64,000 bases of DNA from NCBI GenBank assembly GCA_964401045.1, contig CAYNXB010000001.1, positions 32,978 to 96,977 on the forward strand, read 5' to 3'. Origin of the DNA: CAYNXB01 sp964401045 (lineage in GTDB: Bacteria; Pseudomonadota; Alphaproteobacteria; Sphingomonadales; Sphingomonadaceae). Shown piece after piece: positions 15,858 to 24,498 of the stretch. Both the position numbers and the translations under genes were made by a program. The notes below the pieces were generated by a model. It was given only the letters and a program-made list of their open reading frames with translations. It had not been told where the DNA came from and made no database searches. Each line of letters starts with the position of its first letter. Within the stretch, counting starts at the first letter, position 1.

Positions 15858-16302
15858 CGTATCAACGTCCTTTGCGGTGATCGGAGGGAGGACTAGTCTC
15901 TTGTCCGGCGTCGCGCATCTTCCGGCCCGTCTGGTTGCCCGCCGCGACCGCACGATCCGGTACGCCTTAGGGGGCTAATCGATGAAATATCTTAGCCCGA
16001 TCGCATCGCGCTTTCCATCCGACATCTATGGTCTGAATCCGGCCGACTTGCGGCCGGCGCGTTCCGACATCTGGAGTCGATAGCGTGGCGTACCCGTCGA
16101 TCGAGCGCCGGCACGACTTGTCTCGACGAACGCGGAGTGCCGCGCGGTCCGCTGAGCGACCCGGTGCTGGCGGTGGCCAGGAAAGCTCCTGCGTGGTTCG
16201 GCACGGAAGTTCCGGCATGGCTCGGCGCACGTGCGCCCGGCCGTCCGCCTGCCCTCAAGGCGAAGAATCGATCTGCCCGCAATCGAGAATGGAGTTCGCG
16301 TA
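15858..16302. promoter_or_regulatory. Gene-free divergent region with three inverted repeats
   Basis: No supportable gene in 445 bases. Three perfect inverted repeats stand out: GGGCTAA/TTAGCCC at 15972-15998 (13-base spacer), CCGGCCG/CGGCCGG at 16039-16057 (5-base loop) and the uninterrupted palindrome at 16224-16237 made of GGCGCAC and GTGCGCC. The first lies 115 bases upstream of the GlxA-type start and the last 66 bases upstream of the response-regulator start, so they are candidate operators. Confidence 0.4.
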
Positions 16303-16947
16303 ATGACTGGCGCGGTTGCCACAGAAGCCGAACCCCTGATTGTGGTCGTGGACGATGATACGATGGTGCGCGATTCGATCAGCGAACTCCTGCAGTCGGT
16401 GGGGATCGACGTCATCGGGTTCGGATCGACCCGTGAACTGCTCGAAGCCGACTTGCCGGCGCGGCCCGGCTGCATCGTCCTCGACGTGCGCATGCCGGGT
16501 TCCAGCGGGCTCGACCTTCAGCAACACCTCGCCGCGTCCGGTAATCCGAAGCCGCTCATATTTCTGACCGGGCACGGCGATATCCCCATGTCGGTGCAGG
16601 CAATGAAGGGCGGCGCCCTCGACTTTCTGACCAAGCCTTTTCGCGACCAGGTGCTGCTCGATGCCGTGGCTGCAGGGATCGAGCGCGACATTGAGCAACA
16701 GGCCACCGCACGCGTGGTCGCGAGCTATTCGAGCCGGCACGCGAGCCTGACGCCGCGTGAACGCGAGGTCCTGCGCGAGGTTGTTCGCGGTCGCCTGAAC
16801 AAGCAGATCGCGTTCGAACTGGGCATCAGCGAAGTCACCGTGAAGCTTCACCGCAGCAGTGTGATGAAGAAAATGGAAGCGCGAACGGTCGGAGAACTCA
16901 TCCGGGCCTGGGATATGCTCCCGCCGGAGCTGCAGGCGGCGGCCTAG
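16303..16947 (+). CDS. FixJ-family response regulator
   Basis: 214 residues: receiver domain (acidic pocket D-D-D near 17-19, phospho-acceptor D61 in V-L-D-V-R-M-P-G, T about 87, K about 109) and a LuxR-type helix-turn-helix from about 145 (L-T-P-R-E-R-E-V-L-R-E-V). Start ATG 16303 is supported by GGAG 8 bases before it and by the receiver start. It is the first gene of a plus-strand set with a single-domain receiver and a PAS kinase, and so is the likely transcriptional output of that pathway. It also resembles the regulator at 948-1610. Confidence 0.92.
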   Translation: MTGAVATEAEPLIVVVDDDTMVRDSISELLQSVGIDVIGFGSTRELLEADLPARPGCIVLDVRMPGSSGLDLQQHLAASGNPKPLIFLTGHGDIPMSVQAMKGGALDFLTKPFRDQVLLDAVAAGIERDIEQQATARVVASYSSRHASLTPREREVLREVVRGRLNKQIAFELGISEVTVKLHRSSVMKKMEARTVGELIRAWDMLPPELQAAA

Positions 16948-16993
16948 ACCATGGTATGGTTACGTTCCGGCCCGATCTCGGCGAGACTCGACC

Positions 16994-17425
16994 TTGGCCG
17001 ACGCTGTCGGATTATCAAGGACGAGGCTGTTGTCGCAAAATCAGGTGGTTGCCATCGTGGATGACGATCGGTCCGTGCGCGAGGCGCTGGCCGATCTTCT
17101 CCAGGTCGAGGGGTATCCCACGCGTCTTTACGAACACGGCGCCGCGCTGCTCGCCGATGCCGGCTTCGATGAAATCGGCTGCGTGATCACCGATGTCCGG
17201 ATGCCCGGGTTGAACGGCCTGGATCTGCAACGCCGGCTGCGAGCGCGGAAGCCCTCCTTGCCGGTCATTTTTCTGACGTCGTCGGAAGATGAGGGCTTGC
17301 GCGCCAGAGCATTGGCCGACGGCGCGTTGGCGTGGTTTACCAAGCCGGTTTCCGACGATGAGCTGTTGGAAAGCTTGAGACGGCCACTGCACGGATCTGC
17401 GCCCGCCACTCCGATGGAAAGATGA
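16994..17425 (+). CDS. Single-domain response regulator receiver
   Basis: 143 residues, receiver only: acidic pocket D-D-D near 23-25, phospho-acceptor D67 in I-T-D-V-R-M-P-G, T about 93, K about 116, and no output domain. Such proteins act as phosphate sinks or intermediates in phosphorelays. The start is uncertain: TTG 16994 is used, but TTG 17030, just after GAGG, is an alternative that removes 12 non-conserved residues. It is followed two bases later by the kinase gene, so the two are co-translated. Confidence 0.85.
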   Translation: MADAVGLSRTRLLSQNQVVAIVDDDRSVREALADLLQVEGYPTRLYEHGAALLADAGFDEIGCVITDVRMPGLNGLDLQRRLRARKPSLPVIFLTSSEDEGLRARALADGALAWFTKPVSDDELLESLRRPLHGSAPATPMER

Positions 17426-17426
17426 C

Positions 17427-19154
17427 GTGAGCTCCGCGGCCCCACAGATGTTGAACGATGCCGACGGTGAAGCGCTTGCCCCGGAGCGGCACGGTCCGCT
17501 CCTGCCACGGTTCGAAGATGCGGCTCACGCCCACATGGACCGCGACACGACCGCCTGGTGGGCGCTCGACGTTTCGGCTGCACGCGAAATCATGAAGCGA
17601 GTCGCGGGTGGCGACGCGCCCGCGGACTGGGTCTTGCCGTTTTTGCGGCAAGTCCGGATTGTCGAAGTCGACCTGAACGTCGTCCACGCAGTGGCGCCTT
17701 ACGGCGGCGGCAAGCGCGACATGATCGGCCGCGCGATCTCGGAATTCTGGCCAGCCGAAAGCTGGCAGATGCTGGCGGAAGTGATCCTCGCGGCCGCTGC
17801 CGGCTTCCCCGCGGGCTCGCCGCCTTCCCGCGACATCTCTTCGCTCGCCTTCTCCCACGCGACGGTAAATGCCTCGGTCGATGAGGCCGGGGGCAAATCG
17901 GATATCGTCTTCATCTCCGCCGGGGGTGTGGTTACTGACAAGCGTTCGCTGTGGACTCTGAGGGCATCCGAACTTCGCTACAGCAACCTCATTCATCATT
18001 TGCCGTTTGCCTTGTTGCAGGTCGATTCGACCGCGATGCTGCCGATATTCGAGCGGCTTCATAGCAAGGGCGTCTCGGACGTGGTCGCTTACATCGAGTC
18101 GGCGGGCGAGCTTCCGATCCAGTCCCGCCAAATCGTGCGGGTGACCGATGCCAACATCAATGCGGTCGAGCTCTTCGGCGCCCATGGCAAGGAGGAGTTG
18201 CTCGCTCCGGTCGACTATGTGTTCGCGGCAGCGCCGGAGACCGCGAAACGAGTCATTCGGGCCCATTTCGAAGGCCGCAGAAGTTACGCCGAAGTAATGA
18301 AATTGCGGCGGCTCGACGGACGACTCATCGATGTGGAGATCGGCGTCACCTACCCCACACCGCCGGAGCGGCTGGAGGTGACGCTCATCACCCTGACTGA
18401 TGTCTCCGAGCGCTTGCGGACCGAAGCACAGCTGCGTCAACTGCAGGCCGATTACGCGCGTGCCGCGCGCATTTCGATGCTTGGCGAACTGGCGACCTCG
18501 ATCGCGCACGAAGTCAACCAGCCACTGTCGGCCATCGTTACCAACGCAGAAACAAGCATGCGCTGGATGAATCGGGACGTACCCAATCTCGCGAAAGTGA
18601 AGGAGCTGACCGGGCGGATTGCCGAAGGCGGGCGCCATGCCAGCGACATCATCAAGCGCATCCGCGCAATGGCTGCGCGCCGCGCGCTGGAACCCGCGCT
18701 GCTCGATCTGGGGGAAGTCGTTGCCGAAGCGCTCCACTTCGTACGCCACGATTTTGAAACGCGCTCGATTGCCCTGTCGATCGACGTTGCAGGCAACCTG
18801 CCGCGCGTCATGGGCGACCGGGTCCAGCTGCAGCAAGTGATCGTTAACCTGCTGATCAACGCGCAGCAGGCGCTTGCGCCCCACGACGAGGACCGCCTGA
18901 TCGAGATCGGCATGCGCCGAACCGAACCCGACACCGTCACCATATCGGTCGAGGACAATGGCCCGGGCATCGCGGAAGCCGACCTCCAGCGCCTGTTCGA
19001 CAGTTTCTTCACCACCAAGCACGATGGAGTCGGGATCGGCCTGGCGATATGTCAGTCGATTATTGCCGCGCACGGTGGCACCATTTCCGCGCGAAACCGG
19101 CCGCAGGGCGGGGCCGCCTTCAGCTTCACGCTGCCCATCGCTCCCGAACAGTAA
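17427..19154 (+). CDS. Soluble PAS-domain sensor histidine kinase (FixL-like)
   Basis: 575 residues with no membrane segment, so it senses inside the cell. There is an N-terminal PAS-like region (about 35-175), a second PAS domain (about 180-330), a coiled linker, a HisKA domain with H361 in the E-V-N-Q-P-L box, and a HATPase_c domain with N474, D-N-G-P-G-I (510-515) and G-V-G-I-G-L-A. The H-box type HEVNQPL is that of FixL/DctB-class kinases. No conserved haem-ligand pattern could be established by eye, so oxygen sensing is only a possibility. Start GTG 17427 lies one base after the receiver stop. Confidence 0.93.
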   Translation: MSSAAPQMLNDADGEALAPERHGPLLPRFEDAAHAHMDRDTTAWWALDVSAAREIMKRVAGGDAPADWVLPFLRQVRIVEVDLNVVHAVAPYGGGKRDMIGRAISEFWPAESWQMLAEVILAAAAGFPAGSPPSRDISSLAFSHATVNASVDEAGGKSDIVFISAGGVVTDKRSLWTLRASELRYSNLIHHLPFALLQVDSTAMLPIFERLHSKGVSDVVAYIESAGELPIQSRQIVRVTDANINAVELFGAHGKEELLAPVDYVFAAAPETAKRVIRAHFEGRRSYAEVMKLRRLDGRLIDVEIGVTYPTPPERLEVTLITLTDVSERLRTEAQLRQLQADYARAARISMLGELATSIAHEVNQPLSAIVTNAETSMRWMNRDVPNLAKVKELTGRIAEGGRHASDIIKRIRAMAARRALEPALLDLGEVVAEALHFVRHDFETRSIALSIDVAGNLPRVMGDRVQLQQVIVNLLINAQQALAPHDEDRLIEIGMRRTEPDTVTISVEDNGPGIAEADLQRLFDSFFTTKHDGVGIGLAICQSIIAAHGGTISARNRPQGGAAFSFTLPIAPEQ

Positions 19155-19378
19155 GCGGACCCGTCCCGGGGCCGGCCCCCGCGTGTCTTCAGATACCAGT
19201 GCGCTGCCGCGTGCCCCGAGCCGCGTTTTCTCCCAAACGCACCGATCGGGAGGGCTACCCTGAACCTTGGGTGAGGATGCCCGAGCCATTCGCCAGCCTG
19301 GCCCAACCCTGAGGCTGATAGCGCCGCGCCGAACTCGGGAGGATGATCCGTCCAGTTGCCCGGCATGGAGGAACGGCG

Positions 19379-20131
19379 ATGCGAGTTGTGGTCATAGGCG
19401 GTACCGGCCTGGTCGGTGCGAAGCTTGTCGAATACCTCGAGGGTCGCGGGCATCATCCGGTTGTGGCGGCCCGTTCAACCGGTGTCGATATCTCGACCGG
19501 CAAGGGGTTGAGCGCAGCGCTCGAAGGCGCCGAGGCCGTCGTCGATGTATCCAATTCGGGTTATCACGATGCCCCGGGCATGGAAGCCTTCTTCGAGGTC
19601 GCGGGCGCGCACCTGACGGCAGCCGAGCGCGCCAGCGAGATCCGCCACCACGTCGTGCTCTCCGCAATAGGCGCCGATCGCCTCGACAGCGGCTTCTTTC
19701 GCGCGAAGTGCCGGCAGGAGGAGATCGTCGCGGACTCGGGCGTTCCGTTCACAATCGTCCGCTCTGCGCCGCTGTTCGAATACATCTACGGCATCGTCGA
19801 CACCGTTAGCGACGGCGCCGCCGTTCGGGTTCCCCCGGTGCGCATGCAGCCGATCGCCGCGGAGGATGTCGCGCGTGCGCTGGCGGGCATCGTACCGGGA
19901 CGGGGTGCCGGTTCAGTGATCGAGCTGGTGGGCCCCGACACCGTGCGCCTGCCCGATCTCGCGGCGGAGATCCTCGCCGCGAACGAGGACAATCGCCGGG
20001 TCATCGTCGATCCCGAGATTCCCTACTTCGGCGCGCGGATTGCCGAGGAACCCCTGATCGGCGGCGCGCACCCGCGCTTCGCCTCGACCTCCTTCGACGA
20101 CTGGCTGCGCAGGTCGCTGGCGGTTGTCTGA
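19379..20131 (+). CDS. NmrA-like NAD(P)-binding protein 1
   Basis: 250 residues, atypical extended SDR: V-V-V-I-G-G-T-G-L-V-G at the N-terminus, A-A-R-S after strand 2, H-H-V-V-L-S-A-I-G in the middle, and no Y-x-x-x-K pair in the classical position. This pattern fits NmrA/TMR-type proteins that bind NAD(P) and act as redox sensors or reductases. GGAGGAA precedes the ATG at 19379; an earlier in-frame ATG lacks such support. A paralogue follows 35 bases downstream. Confidence 0.9.
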   Translation: MRVVVIGGTGLVGAKLVEYLEGRGHHPVVAARSTGVDISTGKGLSAALEGAEAVVDVSNSGYHDAPGMEAFFEVAGAHLTAAERASEIRHHVVLSAIGADRLDSGFFRAKCRQEEIVADSGVPFTIVRSAPLFEYIYGIVDTVSDGAAVRVPPVRMQPIAAEDVARALAGIVPGRGAGSVIELVGPDTVRLPDLAAEILAANEDNRRVIVDPEIPYFGARIAEEPLIGGAHPRFASTSFDDWLRRSLAVV

Positions 20132-20166
20132 ACTTACATAACGCAATGAGAATGAAAGGATAAGTC

Positions 20167-20931
20167 ATGTTTCAGATCGCGGTGATAGGTGGGACGGGGC
20201 TGATTGGCTCCAAGGTGGTCGATGAGTTGCGCAAGCGTGGCCACGAGGCGATCGCGGCCGCTCCCAGCACGGGTGTCGATACAATCACCGGCATGGGGCT
20301 GGACGATCTCCTGGCAAGCACCGAGATCGTCGTCGACGTCTCCAATTCGCCGTCGTTCGACGACCAGCCGGCAATGGATTTCTTCACCACCGGCGGACGC
20401 AAGATCGCCGAGGCAGAGGTCCGGGCCGGCGTGCGCCATCACGTGGCGCTGTCGGTTGTCGGGATCGAGCAGATGCAGGCCAGCGGCTATTTCCGGGCCA
20501 AGCTGGCACAGGAACGGCTGATCGCCGAGGCCGGTGTTCCTTACACGATTGTGCGCGCCACGCAGTTTTTCGAGTTCCTGCGGGCCATCGCCAACTTCTC
20601 GACCGTTGACGGGGCCGTGCGGCTGCCGCCCGTGGGCTTTCGCCCGATGGCGGCGCAGGACATCGCGCTGGCCGTGGCCGAAGCCGCGCTCGGCAATCCC
20701 CGGAACGGTGTCGTCGAGATCGGCGGGCCGGAGATGTTCACCCTCGACCAGCCAGTGCGCCAGGTACTCGGCCGCGACGGCGATCCCCGCGAGGTCGTGG
20801 CCGACCCTGCGGCTCCCTATTTCGGCATCGAGGTCGATCAGACCACGCTGGTGCCGCGATCCGCCGCCCATCTCGGGGCGACCACGCTCGAGTGGTGGAT
20901 CGATCACGTTCCGCCACCGCCCGCGCGGTGA
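20167..20931 (+). CDS. NmrA-like NAD(P)-binding protein 2
   Basis: 254 residues, a tandem paralogue of the preceding gene. It shares I-G-G-T-G-L-I-G, S-T-G-V-D near residue 36, V-V-D-V-S-N-S, H-H-V-A-L-S-V-V-G and G-V-P-Y-T-I-V-R-A at the same positions. AAAGGA lies 9 bases before its ATG. The pair sits between a two-component operon and a small membrane protein plus an orphan kinase, all on the plus strand, so a common redox-responsive operon is plausible but unproven. Confidence 0.9.
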   Translation: MFQIAVIGGTGLIGSKVVDELRKRGHEAIAAAPSTGVDTITGMGLDDLLASTEIVVDVSNSPSFDDQPAMDFFTTGGRKIAEAEVRAGVRHHVALSVVGIEQMQASGYFRAKLAQERLIAEAGVPYTIVRATQFFEFLRAIANFSTVDGAVRLPPVGFRPMAAQDIALAVAEAALGNPRNGVVEIGGPEMFTLDQPVRQVLGRDGDPREVVADPAAPYFGIEVDQTTLVPRSAAHLGATTLEWWIDHVPPPPAR

Positions 20932-20962
20932 AATTGGGCAAGAAACGCCAGGAGTTCGAAAA

Positions 20963-21397
20963 ATGACCGAACGGCTATGCTTGTGGACGGCTGCCCTGCT
21001 GGGCGTCGGCGCGCTGGCAAATGGAATTTTCATGCTGGTTTCTCCGGCGGACTGGTACTTCGCGGTTCCCGGCGTCACCACCACGGGGCCCTTCAACCAG
21101 CACTTCCTGCGCGACATCGGGCTGATCTTCCTGTTAGCCGGGCTGGCCTTCCTGATCGGCGCCGCGCTGTCGCCGGTTCGCGTCATGCTGTGGGGTGCCG
21201 CGTCGCTCTGGCTCTCCGCGCATGCCCTGTTCCATTTCTGGGAAGTCGCGGTCGGTATTTGCGGACCATCGGCGCTGATGCGCGATTTCGCCGCGGTGAC
21301 CCTGCCGGCGATCCTTGGCCTCTTGCTGACGGGATGGGCCGCACTTCGCGAGCGTGGTGAGCGCAGTGGCTTGGCACAAGGCGGGAGGCTGTCATGA
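20963..21397 (+). CDS. Four-helix membrane protein of unknown function
   Basis: 144 residues with about four hydrophobic helices (10-28, 50-72, 76-98, 108-126) and the motif F-N-x-H-F-L-R-D-I-G between the first two. I have seen this pattern in small uncharacterised alphaproteobacterial membrane proteins; no function is known. AGGAG lies upstream of ATG 20963. Its stop codon overlaps the start of the next gene (ATGA), so it is translationally coupled to the kinase downstream, which suggests the two work together. Confidence 0.82.
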   Translation: MTERLCLWTAALLGVGALANGIFMLVSPADWYFAVPGVTTTGPFNQHFLRDIGLIFLLAGLAFLIGAALSPVRVMLWGAASLWLSAHALFHFWEVAVGICGPSALMRDFAAVTLPAILGLLLTGWAALRERGERSGLAQGGRLS

Positions 21398-22230
21398 CGC
21401 TGGAAGTCTACGTGACGGACCGATCGGCTGCCAATCACGCCAGCGCTCTCGATTCCGCGGGCGGGGCCGGGCGAGCGTCTGTCGAGTTCGCCGGGGTGGT
21501 CCACGACCTGGGCAACCTCATCCAGATCGCCTCCTCGGTGCTCAGCATCGTCTCGCGCAGCCCCGACATGCCGCCCGGCCGCCGCGATCCCATGCTGATC
21601 AAGGCCAGTGCGTCGCTCGATCATGCCGGCCGGCTCGTTCGCCAGACGCTGCGCGTCGCACGCAGCAGTGCGGCAGAACTGCACTTCGTCAGCGTGGCCG
21701 GCTGCCTGTTCGACATCCGCTCGCTGATCGAGGATTTGTGGGGACCGACGTTCCGGCTCGACATCTGGATCGAGGTCAACCTGCCCAAGGTGCGCTGCGA
21801 TCCGCTCGCGTTGCAGAACGCCATTCTGAACCTGGTCTACAACGCCCGCGACGCGATGGCGGATGGCGGTGCCGTCACCATTCGCGCCGCACGAAACGTG
21901 CACGGCGATGCGGGTGACATGGTCGAGATCGGCGTGGCCGACCAGGGCGTAGGCATGTCTCCCGAGACGATCGCGCGAGCGTTCGAGCCGTTCTTCACCA
22001 CCAAGAGCGGGGGCCTGGGCGGGGTCGGCCTGCCGATGGTCGAACGCTTCGTGCGCGGCGCCGGTGGCGAGATCGGCGTCGAGAGCGAACTGGGGGCCGG
22101 GACGACGGTCACCATGCGCCTGCCGGCCGTCCTGCCGGAGCCGGGAGACGACGATGCAATTCCGCAAGCCCCCGACGACGCCGGCAAACTGCCGAGCGCG
22201 CCATGGGATTCATTCGCAACGGGAGAATAG
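21394..22230 (+). CDS. Orphan histidine kinase with HDLGN-type phospho-acceptor
   Basis: 278 residues, soluble. The phospho-acceptor is H37 in V-V-H-D-L-G-N-L-I-Q, a variant of the usual H-E-x-x-N-P box, followed by a dimerisation helix and a HATPase_c domain (N box N-A-I-L-N-L-V-Y-N-A-R-D-A-M, D-Q-G-V-G-M, F-F-T-T-K and G-G-V-G-L-P-M). It has almost no N-terminal sensing region, so the signal probably comes from a partner, possibly the coupled membrane protein upstream. No response regulator is adjacent. Confidence 0.88.
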   Translation: MTLEVYVTDRSAANHASALDSAGGAGRASVEFAGVVHDLGNLIQIASSVLSIVSRSPDMPPGRRDPMLIKASASLDHAGRLVRQTLRVARSSAAELHFVSVAGCLFDIRSLIEDLWGPTFRLDIWIEVNLPKVRCDPLALQNAILNLVYNARDAMADGGAVTIRAARNVHGDAGDMVEIGVADQGVGMSPETIARAFEPFFTTKSGGLGGVGLPMVERFVRGAGGEIGVESELGAGTTVTMRLPAVLPEPGDDDAIPQAPDDAGKLPSAPWDSFATGE

Positions 22231-22234
22231 ACCG

Positions 22235-22825
22235 ATGAAACTCTACTACGCGCACGGCGCCTGCAGCCTGTCCAACCGCATCTCGCTTCACGAAGCAGGC
22301 ATCCCGTTCACCGACGAAAGCGTCGACCTGAAGACCGGGCTCACCCAGACCGGACGGACATTCCGCGAACTCAGCCCGAAGGGTTACGTCCCCCTCCTGG
22401 TGCTGGAAGACGGCCAGACCATCACCGAGAACATCGCCGTCCTCTCGCTGATCGCCGATCGGGCCCCGCAACTGCTGCCCGATGGCGAACTGGGGCGGGT
22501 CCGCATGCTTGAGGCGCTGTCGTTCATTTCAAGCGAGCTGCACATCGCCTTCAAGCCACTGTTTCACCGCGCGGCGGATCATGACCAGGATCTGGCGCGC
22601 GACCGCATCGCCGGACTCCTGCGCCTCGTCGCGGACGACATGCCCGGCGAATACCTCCTCGGGGGGCGTTTCACCGCGGCGGATGCCTATCTGTTCGTGA
22701 TCCTGCTCTGGGCCCGCAAGTTCGACGTTCCCCTCCCGCCGAAGCTCATCGCCTATATCGAGCGCGTCGCGGCACGGCCATCGGTCCGCCAGGCGCTGCG
22801 CGACGAGGGGCTCGTGGCGGACTAG
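22235..22825 (+). CDS. Glutathione S-transferase family protein
   Basis: 196 residues with a thioredoxin-like N-terminal domain (K-L-Y-Y-A-H-G-A-C-S, the beta-class GST start; cis-proline block Y-V-P-L-L and E-N-I-A-V) and an all-helical C-terminal domain with F-T-A-A-D-A-Y. Catalytic Cys/Ser in A-C-S is as in bacterial GstA. GGGAGAA precedes its ATG, only 4 bases after the kinase stop, so it is probably the last gene of that operon. Conjugation of electrophiles to glutathione in the cytoplasm is the expected role. Confidence 0.92.
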   Translation: MKLYYAHGACSLSNRISLHEAGIPFTDESVDLKTGLTQTGRTFRELSPKGYVPLLVLEDGQTITENIAVLSLIADRAPQLLPDGELGRVRMLEALSFISSELHIAFKPLFHRAADHDQDLARDRIAGLLRLVADDMPGEYLLGGRFTAADAYLFVILLWARKFDVPLPPKLIAYIERVAARPSVRQALRDEGLVAD

Positions 22826-23025
22826 GATCGGGCTGCCCGGCGAAGGTGGCTGTCACGCGCTTCGCCGACAGATTGCGCTGCCCGACCTGCACCTTGGAAC
22901 AGGGGGCACCCGCCAATCGCGAGTTCGAATCATTCTTCCGGACAATAGCGGCGATCGCGGGCGGCGCCGATGTTGTTGGCCAACGAGGCGAAATCCGATC
23001 TTTCCGTCCCTTCATGGAGCCTGTC

Positions 23026-23811
23026 ATGCGCAAAGTCCTTACCTTCTCGCTTGCTTTCCTGGCGCTTGCCTCATCCGGCATCGCTTCCGCACAGAGTACC
23101 GTCGAAGCGGGAGAGACGACTGTCGTGCTGGTGCATGGCGCATTTGCCGAGTCCTCGAGCTGGGGACCGGTCATCTCGCGGCTGGAAGGCGACGGCTACC
23201 GCGTCATCGCCGCGGCCAATCCATTGCGCGGTGTCGCCAGCGACGCGGCGTCGGTGGCTGCCGTCGTGAGATCGATCGAAGGGCCGGTGGTGCTGGTGGG
23301 CCATTCGTACGGCGGGCCCGTGATCACCGCGGCCGCCGCCGGCAGCGCGAACGTCAAAGCGCTGGTCTATGTGGCCGCCTTCGCGCCCGACAGCGGCGAA
23401 TCCAGCTTCATGCTTTCCGCGAAGTTCCCCGGAAGCACGCTGGGGGACACCCTGGTCAGCGTGCCGCTGCCTGATGGCGCCGAGGATTTGTACATCCGCC
23501 CGGAGAGTTTCCACGCCCAGTTCGCGGCGGATGTGCCGGAGGCCGAGGCGGCGGTCATGGCGGCCACCCAGCGCCCGGTGACCATGTCGGCACTGCAGGA
23601 GGCGTCCGGCAAGCCCGCCTGGAAGACGATACCATCGTACATGATCTACGGTACGCTGGACCGCAACATTCCGCCTGCGGTCATGCAGTTCATGGCAGAA
23701 CGCGCTGGTGCCCGAAGGACGGTCGTGGTCGAGGGCGCATCGCATGCGCTGATGGTCTCCCATCCCGAGAGCGTCGCCAGCATCATCGAGGACGCGGTGG
23801 CCGGCAGATGA
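23026..23811 (+). CDS. Exported alpha/beta hydrolase
   Basis: 261 residues. Residues 1-23 form a signal peptide (M-R-K-V, hydrophobic core, A-S-A-Q cleavage). The mature enzyme has the oxyanion H-G-A-F, nucleophile G-H-S-Y-G-G and a C-terminal G-A-S-H-A with catalytic His; the acid is probably the Asp in Y-G-T-L-D-R. The ATG at 23026 has GGAG 6 bases upstream; an ATG at 23014 would add four residues. Closely similar secreted hydrolases are annotated as esterases, but the substrate is unknown. 200 bases upstream carry no gene. Confidence 0.9.
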   Translation: MRKVLTFSLAFLALASSGIASAQSTVEAGETTVVLVHGAFAESSSWGPVISRLEGDGYRVIAAANPLRGVASDAASVAAVVRSIEGPVVLVGHSYGGPVITAAAAGSANVKALVYVAAFAPDSGESSFMLSAKFPGSTLGDTLVSVPLPDGAEDLYIRPESFHAQFAADVPEAEAAVMAATQRPVTMSALQEASGKPAWKTIPSYMIYGTLDRNIPPAVMQFMAERAGARRTVVVEGASHALMVSHPESVASIIEDAVAGR

Positions 23812-23834
23812 CGCCCGTGGCCGCCTTGTCGCCG

Positions 23835-24467
23835 CTAACCGCCGCCGGTGCCGGGAACGAGGCCGTGGAGGAACAGATCGACAGCCGAGCCGACGATCGC
23901 CTGCGTTTCACGGGCATCGGGCGGCGGGCGCAGTCCGAGCAGGACTTGCAGGTGAAGATTGCCGCGGATCATGCCGGCGAAGTGATCCGCTGCCGCGGCG
24001 CAATCGGTGACGCGGATGTCGCCGCGCCGTCGCGCGTCTTCCAGGAATTCGGCAAGTCGCGCGCTCGCCCGCCCCGGACCAAGTTCGTAGAATTCCCGCA
24101 CGAGCTGGGGGAACCGGCTGCCCTCGGTAACTCCGGTGCGGTAGACCGTGAGCAGGGCGGGCGACATCACGATGTCCATCAGCCGGCACCCGAACGCCAT
24201 CAGGGTGCCGCGCAGGTCGCGGATCTCGCAATCCTCGACGGCAAGGGCCGTCAGCGCCTGTTCGGCATGCCGGGTCACGATGGCGGCGAACAAGCCCTCC
24301 TTGCTGCCGAACTCACTGTAGATGTTGCGCTTCGATCCGCCCGCCCGCTCGATGATCGCATCGATGCTGGTCGCCGCGTAGCCCAGCTCGAAAAACAGGT
24401 CGGCTGCAGCCGCGAGCAGCGCGTCCCGCTCGACCTTCTTGCGCGCACCGCGAACTGTGTCCTGCAT
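23835..24467 (-). CDS. TetR-family repressor of the efflux operon
   Basis: 210 residues with a TetR helix-turn-helix at about 10-58 (A-A-A-D-L-F-F-E-L-G-Y-A-A-T-S-I-D-A-I, then G-G-S-K-R-N-I-Y-S-E-F-G-S-K) and a variable ligand-binding domain. The frame is open further, but ATG 24467 is where homology begins and the open frame beyond it runs into the operator region. It is divergent from the EmrA/EmrB/OMF operon with two matching palindromes in the 95-base gap, so auto-repression and efflux control are the obvious model. Confidence 0.93.
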   Translation of the reverse strand: MQDTVRGARKKVERDALLAAAADLFFELGYAATSIDAIIERAGGSKRNIYSEFGSKEGLFAAIVTRHAEQALTALAVEDCEIRDLRGTLMAFGCRLMDIVMSPALLTVYRTGVTEGSRFPQLVREFYELGPGRASARLAEFLEDARRRGDIRVTDCAAAADHFAGMIRGNLHLQVLLGLRPPPDARETQAIVGSAVDLFLHGLVPGTGGG

Positions 24468-24498
24468 GACCGGGCGCCTCGTCTTACACTTTCGGATA

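Noticed and set aside
19168..19179. GGGGCCGGCCCC palindrome after the kinase as a terminator
   Set aside because: It has no loop of its own and no T-tract; such GC palindromes occur by chance in this composition.
17337..19289. 650-codon open frame opposite the sensor kinase
   Set aside because: Antisense to a well-supported kinase with intact catalytic boxes and no recognisable domain of its own.
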